A stretch of DNA of 64,000 nt, taken from assembly GCF_000307105.1 (NCBI RefSeq), contig NC_018645.1:4784001-4848000 (forward strand), given 5' to 3'. This DNA comes from Desulfobacula toluolica Tol2 (GTDB taxonomy: Bacteria > Desulfobacterota > Desulfobacteria > Desulfobacterales > Desulfobacteraceae). The stretch's first letter is position 1. The number at the start of each line of letters is the position of its first letter. The notes under the pieces are model-generated. The model was not told the DNA's origin, did no database searches, and was given only the letters and a program-made list of their open reading frames with translations. The translations under genes were made by a program, and so were the position numbers. Below, one piece after another: positions 37,401 to 44,498 of this stretch.

Positions 37401-37727
37401 AAAAAAGCGTACCGTGACAACTGCTTTTTCTCTTGTGGACATGGAATAGACATACTCAACCCCGTCAATCTCCCACAAGAGTTTTTCAAGAGGGGTTGCC
37501 ACAAGTTTTTCTATCTCCGCAGGACTGGCTCCGGGTGCCTGAACATAGATGTCCGCCATTGGGACAACTATCTGGGGCTCTTCTTCTTTAGGGGTGATAT
37601 AGATACTGAAGGCACCCAGTACCAATGAGATAATGATCAGCATGATCGACAACTGGGAGGTCAGAAAAAGCCGTACAATACGGGTAAGAATTGAGCCGGT
37701 AAGAATCGAATCGTTTTGTTCAGGCAT
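34494..37727 (-). CDS. RND efflux permease (AcrB/HAE-type)
   Basis: A 1077-residue proton-driven inner-membrane pump. The N-terminal transmembrane helix, the pore domain starting with VPMADIYVQAPGASPAEIEKLV, and a second half with the same pattern after about residue 540 are visible; LILSLGLVVDDPITNVDNI carries the acidic proton-relay pair in the fourth helix, and the second half has the matching MIALGGIVIRNSLVLIEFI. Length and halves are complete. It is in an operon with the adaptor (2-bp gap) and a small membrane protein. No outer-membrane channel gene lies in the window. The substrate is unknown. Confidence 0.95.
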   Translation of the reverse strand: MPEQNDSILTGSILTRIVRLFLTSQLSIMLIIISLVLGAFSIYITPKEEEPQIVVPMADIYVQAPGASPAEIEKLVATPLEKLLWEIDGVEYVYSMSTREKAVVTVRFFVGEDRENSIVKLHNKIQMNLDRVPPIVTNWLIKPIEIDDVPILNLTLYSDKYSDHELERVGEEIVARLSRLENISRSSIYGGRKREIRVELDPLRMKGFNVSIHDIEKALQGADVSTQAGYFNKNNTQITITSSSFLTSIDQVKALVISGREAKPVLLEDVATIIDGPKEAEAYTRIGYSNFYKKSRNIESDVPLSFPCVTLAFSKKKGTNAVKVAQHLIEEVEKLKTTIIPDGMYIEVTRNYGKTAQAKVNELLKSLGFAIVSVVILLAFALGWREACVVAIAVPISFSLALFMNYLFGYTINRVTLFALILSLGLVVDDPITNVDNIQRHIKQKILEPFEATLAAVQEVLPPVIMSTIAIIVCFTPLAFITGMMGPYMAPMAINVPLTVTFSTVCALTIVPWISYHLLKSVKEKPAHKKASEPYPARLYKAILAPFLNKPYLRIMLFMGIIILLTGSCMLAVFRFVPLKLLPFDNKNEFQIVIDMPEGTSLEYTDRVVREFEQYLATVNEVTNFVSFTGISSPMDFNGMVRHYFIRTGSHLADIRINLAHKSKRQQQSHTILLRIRKDLEKIAQDNNARVQLVEVPPGPPVLSTLVAEIYGGYDKTYEQLLESAEQIKAVMEKESNVSDIKIMTEKNSQRKDIVIDREKAALHGIDTRTILDALKSAVGGITPASLHLDPERNPLWIRVVLPRDKRSDMISISQIPIRSALGKMIPLAELVHVVETNNKKPIYHKNLEPVVYVVGEMTGRAPGEAVLDMMKTLKQNPPQNGIRVNWAGEGEWKITLRVFRDMGLAFAAALFGIYFILVINTGSYFMPMLIMMAIPLTILGIMPGFFILNLFTQSAGGFSDPVFFTATSMIGMIALGGIVIRNSLVLIEFIQDALKQGESFQNAILKSGIVRMRPIILTALTTAIGAFPITFDPVFSGLAWALIFGLFASTLFTLLVIPVTYYAVYKKEHEPERNES

Positions 37728-37729
37728 GC

Positions 37730-38851
37730 TTATTTGTATCCTATGGTTTCATTTCCGGTGAGTCCTGCCAGCACTTCAATCTTGTCACCCAGTTTTTTTC
37801 CGGTTTTGATGTATACCGATTGCCAGGTGTCGTTGTTTTTCACATAGACCAGTTCCAGCTGGCCCACCTGGATCACCGCTTTTTGAGGTATGAGAAGGGT
37901 CTGTTTTTTTTCAACCGGGATCAAAAGCCTGCCGAACATTCCCGGATAAATACCCGGAGTCTCCGGCAAGGTGGCCTTTACCAGAAAGGTGCGGGTGGCT
38001 GGATCAGCATAGGGTACGATCTCTTCTACTCTTGACTGCACGGTTTTTCCAATGGTTTTAATGAGTATCCGGTACTCATTGCCTATGATGACACGGCTGA
38101 TCAATCCCTCTCGTACATTGGCCTCAAGTCTCAAAGCGCCGCTGGTCTGGATAATTAAAAGGGGCTTGCCAGGAACGGCAATGTCACCCGGATCAATCAT
38201 TCTTTTTGCAACCACACCGGCAGCAGGAGCAATGATCTGTGAATATCCCAGTGCAATCCGTCCTTCTTTAACAATCTCTTCAGCATTTCTGATGGATGCT
38301 TTTGCCGACTTTTCAGCTTCCTGGGATTTTTCAAGGCGCGCCTTTGCCTGGAGAAAGGCGGATTTGTCAATTTCAAGTTTTTGAGACGTTACAATGGCGG
38401 ATTTAAACAGTTTTTGTGTCCGGTTGTATGCAGCCATGGTCTGGTCAAGACCTGCCTTTGCTTCATCCATGGATTTTTGGGCCTGCTTGAGTTGGTTTTT
38501 TGCAACATTAAGCCCTTCTTGTGCCTGTTTAAGCTGTGCCGTGAGCCGTCTTGCATCCAATTGTATGAGAAGCTCGCCTTTTTTGACGGCTGTACCCGGA
38601 ACATGCAAAACTTTTATCACCTGGGCGCTGACCTGGGATTCTATCATGGATTCTGTCAGAGGTCTTATGGTCCCGACAGCCTCATATATCCGGGTGACAT
38701 CCTGTTTTTCAACAGTGGCGATATTTTCAGGGTTAAATTGTTTCCCGGCAGCACCATCTTCAGAAAATCCAGGTTGTATTTTGTCATTCTCACATGAGAA
38801 GCCGATCAAGAAAACAAATAGCAGTAATGGAAAAAGGAACTTTTTTTTCAT
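37730..38851 (-). CDS. RND efflux periplasmic adaptor (membrane fusion lipoprotein)
   Basis: A 373-residue protein with a lipoprotein signal: FPLLLFVFLIGFSC with the cysteine at about residue 20 as the acylated residue. A biotinyl-like domain around LHVPGTAVKKGELLIQLDARRL, a long coiled-coil hairpin (about 105-195), and the beta-barrel part SRVEEIVPYADPATRTFLVKA are visible. It should bridge the inner-membrane pump and an outer-membrane channel. First gene of the operon 38851-34291. Confidence 0.93.
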   Translation of the reverse strand: MKKKFLFPLLLFVFLIGFSCENDKIQPGFSEDGAAGKQFNPENIATVEKQDVTRIYEAVGTIRPLTESMIESQVSAQVIKVLHVPGTAVKKGELLIQLDARRLTAQLKQAQEGLNVAKNQLKQAQKSMDEAKAGLDQTMAAYNRTQKLFKSAIVTSQKLEIDKSAFLQAKARLEKSQEAEKSAKASIRNAEEIVKEGRIALGYSQIIAPAAGVVAKRMIDPGDIAVPGKPLLIIQTSGALRLEANVREGLISRVIIGNEYRILIKTIGKTVQSRVEEIVPYADPATRTFLVKATLPETPGIYPGMFGRLLIPVEKKQTLLIPQKAVIQVGQLELVYVKNNDTWQSVYIKTGKKLGDKIEVLAGLTGNETIGYK

Positions 38852-39280
38852 GGCATGGCTCTTTTCTATAAGTTTTAATTTATGAAAACCGTTATTCTAA
38901 AGCGGGCGATGCCCACAACCCAATTCCCAGATGACATGAACCTTTCCTATTTGCTAAAGATGAAAGTATGAACATTACCATCAAACAAAAGGAGGCGGCT
39001 CATGGAATCATTTATAGACATATTCTAAAATTTGGTCAAGAGAACGATTTTTGGATTTGATCGAATCGTTTTTACTCATCCATTATAAGTTTTAGCTATG
39101 TTCTTTTAAAATAGGTTTAAAAAATTATAAATCATAATGACACTTTTGCGGGTTAAGGAAAGAATAATGTCAGATGCATGACGAAAGCGGCATGTTTTTC
39201 CCTGTTTAAAAAGTTTGTTGCAAAGGAATTAAACTTGTAACTAATTGAATTTTAATATATTTTATGTATTTTGCGAACAT
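38852..39280. other. intergenic stretch between efflux operon and diguanylate cyclase
   Basis: This divergent gap should hold the efflux operon promoter, but no convincing boxes were found. A 30-codon plus-strand frame starts at 38968 (MNITIKQKEAAHGIIYRHI...) and ends at 39060; a GGAGG inside it also precedes an 8-codon frame (MESFIDIF). Neither has further support. Confidence 0.4.
39043..39074 (+). terminator. weak terminator-like hairpin
   Basis: AACGATT pairs with AATCGTT around a 14-base loop, followed by a short T run. It could end a short transcript from the 38968 frame, but the stem is A/T-rich and there is no sure gene before it. Confidence 0.3.
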
Positions 39281-39295
39281 TGGCACGGGTATTGC
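39281..39295 (+). promoter_or_regulatory. sigma-54 promoter of the diguanylate cyclase gene
   Basis: TGGCACGGGTATTGC is a full match to the -24/-12 consensus, with GG and GC separated by 10 bases. The start would be near 39307, 36 bases before the ATG at 39343. Confidence 0.85.
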
Positions 39296-39342
39296 TTTAA
39301 TTACTTTCAGAAGCACTTAATGTAATGAAGCGAGGTAAAAAC

Positions 39343-40407
39343 ATGAAACAATCTTTGAACAGACTATCCAACAAAATGACTGCAGTGTTGTCAATGATTT
39401 TCAAGACAGCACAAAAACAGGCAGACCATAAAAAACTGACTCACCACATTGTTGAATTAAATAAAAAGCAATCATCCCTGGAAATTATCAGCGAAGTTGC
39501 CTTATGTCTGAAAGATATTCTCAATTACAGATTGTTTGCCTTTGTGATCAAAAAAGAAAATAGTGTTGATATCTGGCTGGACCCCAGAATGTACAAAAAA
39601 TCCCTTGAGAATATTGTGTTAAAGGATTTTAACATTAAAAATAAAGAAAGTTTAAACTATCTGAATCACACTTTTCATGATGATGAGCAAGAAGAAAAAT
39701 TCGATATGAAAGATCTTGTTTTTTATGAATTAACCGATGAAGATTGCTATTCAAGAATCTACATGCTTCCCCAAAATCAGATGTACGACCACCATGACGA
39801 AGTTGTACATCTTATCCTCCAGGGATGCTCAACCGCACTCTCACGGCAGATTAAAATGGAACAGTTAAGGACCGCGGCTGTTATGGACTCTTTAACAGGA
39901 TGTTACAACAGAAGAGAATTTGAGAACCAGCTGAAAAGAAATATTTCAAGAGCAGTTCGGCATAAAAACGATTTGTCCGTATTTATGTTTGATCTGGATC
40001 ATTTTAAAAACGTAAATGACACCTATGGCCATCTGGCCGGTGACAAGGTGTTGCAGGAAGTCACACGCATTGTCAAAAATAATATCAGAGCAGATGATAT
40101 CCTTGCCAGATACGGGGGGGAAGAATTTATTGTTATTATGCCTGAAACCAGCAAAACAAAAGCCATGGAACTTGCGGATCGTCTGAGAATTAAAATTTCA
40201 AATAAACTTATTGTGCATGGTGACGATACCATAAAAGTGACCGCAAGTTTCGGGGTTTCTGAGCTGACCAAATCTGCAGACATGGCCCGGATCATACAGG
40301 ATGCGGACACCATGCTGTACAAGGCCAAACTGAACGGGCGGAATACGGTTATGCCCGGATTGATCAAGGTTGTTTACAATCAAAAATCTGCAAAAGCTAT
40401 ATTGTAG
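39343..40407 (+). CDS. cytoplasmic GGDEF diguanylate cyclase
   Basis: A 354-residue protein. The N-terminal part (about 1-180) is soluble with a GAF-like character (LYRLFAFVIKKENS) and no transmembrane segment; the GGDEF domain follows with VMDSLTGCYNRREF, FDLDHFKNVNDTYGHLAGDKVL and GGEEF (RYGGEEFIVIMPET). The enzyme should make cyclic di-GMP. The ATG at 39343 was chosen because GAGG precedes it at 9 bases; ATG 39325 is possible. Its sigma-54 promoter ties second-messenger output to an NtrC-type activator. Confidence 0.92.
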   Translation: MKQSLNRLSNKMTAVLSMIFKTAQKQADHKKLTHHIVELNKKQSSLEIISEVALCLKDILNYRLFAFVIKKENSVDIWLDPRMYKKSLENIVLKDFNIKNKESLNYLNHTFHDDEQEEKFDMKDLVFYELTDEDCYSRIYMLPQNQMYDHHDEVVHLILQGCSTALSRQIKMEQLRTAAVMDSLTGCYNRREFENQLKRNISRAVRHKNDLSVFMFDLDHFKNVNDTYGHLAGDKVLQEVTRIVKNNIRADDILARYGGEEFIVIMPETSKTKAMELADRLRIKISNKLIVHGDDTIKVTASFGVSELTKSADMARIIQDADTMLYKAKLNGRNTVMPGLIKVVYNQKSAKAIL

Positions 40408-41986
40408 AACGAACTTCTATATTCCTTTCAAGCAGATAGTTTTTAACATTTTGGATGGGCACTTCTTTTCTGTGAAATATACCGGCGGCAAGGGCTGCCT
40501 GTGCAGATGTTTTTTCAAACACCTGGAAAAAATGATCTTCACACCCGGCCCCGCTTGATGCAATCACAGGTATGCAAACAGCATTTCTTACGGCATTGAT
40601 CAATTCAAGGTCAAACCCTGAGTTTGTCCCGTCCTTGTCAATGCAATTGAGAAGAATTTCTCCGGCACCCAGTTCCTGGCAGGCTTTGGCCAGTGCAACC
40701 GCATCCAGATCTCTTGTCTTTCTGCCACCCTGTACTGTACACTGATACCAGCAATAGGCTTCATTGTTCGGGCCTGGAAATTGAGTTTTGATCACATGGT
40801 GTTTTTTTGCATCATCCGGCGAGTTTACATAGACTCTTTTGGGGTCCACTGAAATCACTACCGCCTGGTTGCCGTACACTCTGGAAATTTCTTCGATGGA
40901 GCTTTTTCCTGTTTTTTTACCTGTTTTTAAATATTGCTCGGCAATATCAACGGCATCGCTGCCAATGGATATTTTATCAGCTCCTGACCTGAAATATCGG
41001 GAGGCCACATCCAGTGCGGTATAGGTTTTTCCATTGCTGTCCGTATAATCTCTTATCCCGCCGCCAATGGTCAAAGGCACAAAAACATTTTTACTGGTCT
41101 GTTCAAGCACTTTTATCATGGGCATATCTTTTAAAGGAAAATCCCTGAATCCTGTAATATTCAAAAAAGTGATCTCATCTGCCCCTTCCTCATAATATCG
41201 TTTGGCAAGCTCCACAGGTTTGCCCAGATTCCTGACGTTTCCTTCATCCCTTACATCGTATTGATCCCCTTTTGTCACCACAAGGTCGCCTTGATCGTTG
41301 GTTCTGACATCCAGGCAGGCAATGATTCGTTTTGAAAGTCCTTTTGCTTTGATGTCAACGGCCTTTTTCGCTCTCAGGTCTTTTTGATAAATAAAATTTT
41401 CCAGCAGTTTAATACCGGCATTTCCGCTTTTTTCCGGGTGAAACTGGGTGCCGATGATATTGCCTTGCTGAACACTGCTGACAAATTCATAATCGTAATT
41501 TGTGGTGGTTAAAACAACCGATTCATCTTCAGGAACAATATGATACGAGTGGACAAAATAAAATTTTGTATCCGGCAAAACATCCTTAAACACAGGCGAA
41601 TCTTTTTTCAGGTTTACCCCGTTCCATCCAATGTGAGGAACAGCCAGATCTGTTTTGAAACGGTTGACCCTGCCCTTGAACATACTCAAGCTCTCATTGC
41701 CTGAAACGTCTTCTTCACTTCCCTCAAAAAGGGCCTGCATTCCCAGGCATATACCAAAGAACGGCTGGTCAGCTTTAAGATATTCGCGTAATGGAGCAAT
41801 ATAGTTTTTTTCGGTCAGGATACGGATCATGTTTTCATAATTTCCCACACCGGGAAACAATAGTTTTTCAGCATCCAGGATATCAGAGGGTTTGGTAACT
41901 GGTTTGATTTTTCCGCCCAGTTTTTCAATGGCATTGACCACGCTTCGAACATTGCCGGCCCCATAATCAAGTAAGGTAATCATCAT
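40397..41986 (-). CDS. hisHF: imidazole glycerol phosphate synthase, HisH-HisF fusion (eukaryotic HIS7 type)
   Basis: A 529-residue bifunctional enzyme for histidine and purine-intermediate (AICAR) synthesis. The glutaminase half has Cys80 (FFGICLGMQ) with His183 and Glu185 (QFHPEKSG). The cyclase half starts near 218 (KRIIACLDV, catalytic Asp226). It contains the insertion found in fungal and plant HIS7, including SVDPKRVYVNSPDD and CWYQCTVQGGRKTRD, and the second catalytic Asp in NCIDKDGTNSG. Bacteria normally use separate HisH and HisF proteins. No other his gene is near. The start could be either of two adjacent ATGs. Confidence 0.95.
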   Translation of the reverse strand: MMITLLDYGAGNVRSVVNAIEKLGGKIKPVTKPSDILDAEKLLFPGVGNYENMIRILTEKNYIAPLREYLKADQPFFGICLGMQALFEGSEEDVSGNESLSMFKGRVNRFKTDLAVPHIGWNGVNLKKDSPVFKDVLPDTKFYFVHSYHIVPEDESVVLTTTNYDYEFVSSVQQGNIIGTQFHPEKSGNAGIKLLENFIYQKDLRAKKAVDIKAKGLSKRIIACLDVRTNDQGDLVVTKGDQYDVRDEGNVRNLGKPVELAKRYYEEGADEITFLNITGFRDFPLKDMPMIKVLEQTSKNVFVPLTIGGGIRDYTDSNGKTYTALDVASRYFRSGADKISIGSDAVDIAEQYLKTGKKTGKSSIEEISRVYGNQAVVISVDPKRVYVNSPDDAKKHHVIKTQFPGPNNEAYCWYQCTVQGGRKTRDLDAVALAKACQELGAGEILLNCIDKDGTNSGFDLELINAVRNAVCIPVIASSGAGCEDHFFQVFEKTSAQAALAAGIFHRKEVPIQNVKNYLLERNIEVRSTI

Positions 41987-42145
41987 CTTGTGCTATCCTT
42001 CAAACAAAGGTGTTGTTGTATTTTTTTGTCAGGTATTATCATCCAAAACAATTTTTTACAAAGATATTTGTCAAATATGTTGTACAACGCTATTAATCAA
42101 AATATATTTATCAAACATATCTATATTAAGGACTGTTTTGAAACA

Positions 42146-43033
42146 TCATCTTTTTTGTGCATAAATTCCCTGCAGGTTTTCATGAAAAAAGAGAGCTTTA
42201 AACCCTGATTGTTCAAGTCTCTTCATGGTGTTTTTAATAAAATTTTTTTTGGATTTTATTTTTTTGGGGCTGCCGGTATAGTGAAATAATTTTGAACGCG
42301 AGGCCATGACCCTGAAAAGCGCGTCATAAAATTTTTTCCCGTACAGATCCCCGGTAGCGGAAGTAAACCTTGGCGGATCATGAATCACGCTGTTGAACTG
42401 ACCATTTTCAAACCTGTCAATTTCTTGACTGATGTCCGTATGGATCAGTTCCAGACGATTGTCGGCATATTTTTTCAACCAGGGGTTTAAATTGCGTATT
42501 TTTATGACAGCCGGGCTTTTTTCCGTTGAAATCACCTTTTTGGCTCCGGCTTTCAGAGCAAACACAGCTGAATACCCAAGACCTCCGCAGGTATCTAAAA
42601 CCAGATCGCCCGGTGCAACCACAAGTTGGGTTTTTAACCGGGCATCTGTTAAGGGGTCAATGTCTTTGGACCGGTGCATCTTGATCCCGTTGATTTCAAG
42701 GGTTGGGGCGCTTGTGGTGGGAACCAGCTTGTAATAACCGTCGCTTCGGACTTCAACAGGAGTCAGCATATTGTTTTTAAATATGAAAATCTTGTTTTTA
42801 AAAGCCAAAACAGTTTCAAGCTGTTTTGCATCAATTCCGGTCTCAATCCCGGTCTCAATCCCGGTATCAATTTGGGCATCATTGTTCAGTATCAGCCGGT
42901 CTTGTGCAATCTGCCATACCTTTTGCGTCAAATTCAAATCCAGGGACAAACAGACATTGTCCTTGTCGTTTCTGATGGCTTCAAGAATTTGTGTCACAAC
43001 ATCAAAATGAAAATAATAAGATTCAGTTATCAT
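42146..43033 (-). CDS. SAM-dependent methyltransferase-like protein
   Basis: A 295-residue protein with a Rossmann methyltransferase core: LVLDTCGGLGYSAVFALKAGA (SAM loop), KVISTEKSP, IHTDISQE and VIHDPPRFTSA in place of the usual catalytic NPPY-type motif, so it resembles N-methyltransferases or spermidine-synthase-like folds. The N-terminal domain (1-120) is separate and includes the short repeat GIETGIETGID. Substrate is unknown. It starts 4 bases before the asnS stop on the same strand and so is likely transcribed with asnS. Confidence 0.82.
   Translation of the reverse strand: MITESYYFHFDVVTQILEAIRNDKDNVCLSLDLNLTQKVWQIAQDRLILNNDAQIDTGIETGIETGIDAKQLETVLAFKNKIFIFKNNMLTPVEVRSDGYYKLVPTTSAPTLEINGIKMHRSKDIDPLTDARLKTQLVVAPGDLVLDTCGGLGYSAVFALKAGAKKVISTEKSPAVIKIRNLNPWLKKYADNRLELIHTDISQEIDRFENGQFNSVIHDPPRFTSATGDLYGKKFYDALFRVMASRSKLFHYTGSPKKIKSKKNFIKNTMKRLEQSGFKALFFHENLQGIYAQKR
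42837..42872. repeat. three 12-bp tandem repeats inside a gene
   Basis: CCGGTCTCAATC, CCGGTCTCAATC and CCGGTATCAATT follow each other. They code on the minus strand for the repeated tetrapeptide GIET/GID in the linker of the methyltransferase, so length changes would keep the frame. Confidence 0.9.
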
Positions 43034-43036
43034 AGG

Positions 43037-44416
43037 TTAAAAGTCAATACTGCCGGGAGTTCTTGGAAACGGTATGACATCCCGGATATTGCTGATTCCG
43101 GTCAGCATCATTAAAAATCTTTCAAAACCCATGCCAAATCCTGAATGGGGTACGGACCCGAATTTCCTGGAATCCAGATACCACCAATAGTTTTCCATGG
43201 GCAGACCCATCTCTTTCATTCTTTTTTCCAGCACTTCCAGCCGCTCTTCGCGCTGGCTGCCGCCAATCAGCTCTCCGATCCGGGGAACAAGCAGATCTAC
43301 GGCGGCAACGGTTTTGCCGTCTTCATTCATTCGCATGTAAAAGGGTTTGATCTGTTTGGGATAATCCGTAAGAAAAACCGGCTTTTTGAAATATTGTTCG
43401 GCCAGGTATCTCTCATGCTCTGACTGCAGATCAGTGCCATAATCAACTTTAAAATCAAATGTCTTTTTTGAATGTTTTAAAATATCAATGGCCTGGGTAT
43501 ACGAAACCCTTGCAAATTCCGTGTTCAAAAGGATGTCCATGCGTTTTGGCAGGGATTTGTCTACAAAATTACTGAAAAGCGCCATGTCTTCCGGGCATTC
43601 ATCCATGGCATGCCGGACCAGTGTTTTAACAAGCTCTTCGGCATTGTCCATGTTTTGCTTTAAATCACAAAATGCCATTTCCGGCTCCAGCATCCAGAAT
43701 TCTGCGGCATGCCTGCTGGTATTGGAATTTTCCGCCCTGAACGTGGGGCCGAATGTATAGACATCTCCCAGAGCCAGGGCAAACATTTCAGCAGACAACT
43801 GGCCGGAAACAGTAAGGCTTGATTCCCTGCCAAAAAAATCTGTTTTAAAATCCATTTTGCCCTGTTGTTCTATCATCTTGGGATCAAGGCTGGTGACTCT
43901 GAACATTTCTCCTGCACCTTCACAGTCCGAGCCTGTAATCAAAGGGGTGGTCAAATATCGAAAGCCCTTTTCCCTGTAAAACTTATGTATGGCAAACGCC
44001 ATTTCCGATCTGAGCCGGAATGCCGCTCCATACTTGTTTGTCCGGGGTCTTAAGTGGGCAATGGTTCTTAAAAATTCATCTGTGTGCCTTTTTTTTTGAA
44101 GGGGATAGGATTCCGGCGCAATGTTTATGATCTCGATTTGATCAGCCTGGATTTCCCATTTCTGGCCTTTACCTGGTGATGCCGAAAGTTTTCCAGTAAC
44201 AGACACAGAGGTTCCAGTGGTAATGGTCTGAATATCCGGGTAATTTTCCAGGTCATCATTGGCAATAACCTGGATATTTTTCAGGCAGGAACCGTCATTG
44301 ATTTCCATGAAAGAAAACTTTTTCGAATCCCGTTTTGTCCTGACCCATCCTTTGACCAATACTTCTCCAGGTGTGGTTTCAAGCTTTAGGAGTAAATTGA
44401 TTTTTGTTCTTTTCAT
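43037..44416 (-). CDS. asnS: asparaginyl-tRNA synthetase
   Basis: A 459-residue class II synthetase. An N-terminal OB fold (VLVKGWVRTKRDSKKFSFMEINDGSC) binds the tRNA anticodon; the catalytic core shows FRAENSNTSRHAAEFWMLEPEM (motif 2) and SGFGMGFERFLMMLTGI (motif 3). The form with a SADKP-type insert is absent, and motif residues fit AsnRS rather than AspRS. ATG 44416 was chosen because CAGGA lies 8 bases upstream; the longer frame adds 28 unrelated residues. Confidence 0.95.
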   Translation of the reverse strand: MKRTKINLLLKLETTPGEVLVKGWVRTKRDSKKFSFMEINDGSCLKNIQVIANDDLENYPDIQTITTGTSVSVTGKLSASPGKGQKWEIQADQIEIINIAPESYPLQKKRHTDEFLRTIAHLRPRTNKYGAAFRLRSEMAFAIHKFYREKGFRYLTTPLITGSDCEGAGEMFRVTSLDPKMIEQQGKMDFKTDFFGRESSLTVSGQLSAEMFALALGDVYTFGPTFRAENSNTSRHAAEFWMLEPEMAFCDLKQNMDNAEELVKTLVRHAMDECPEDMALFSNFVDKSLPKRMDILLNTEFARVSYTQAIDILKHSKKTFDFKVDYGTDLQSEHERYLAEQYFKKPVFLTDYPKQIKPFYMRMNEDGKTVAAVDLLVPRIGELIGGSQREERLEVLEKRMKEMGLPMENYWWYLDSRKFGSVPHSGFGMGFERFLMMLTGISNIRDVIPFPRTPGSIDF

Positions 44417-44498
44417 TGCGTTATCCTGCAAAAAATAATATGTTAGAAAATTTGATTGTACCAAATTACATAAAGGTTTTTTTATAAAATTCAGTATC

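Noticed and set aside
38968..39060. A 30-codon plus-strand frame with a terminator-like hairpin after it
   Set aside because: No ribosome binding site before its ATG, no recognisable family and too short; described only as part of the intergenic stretch.
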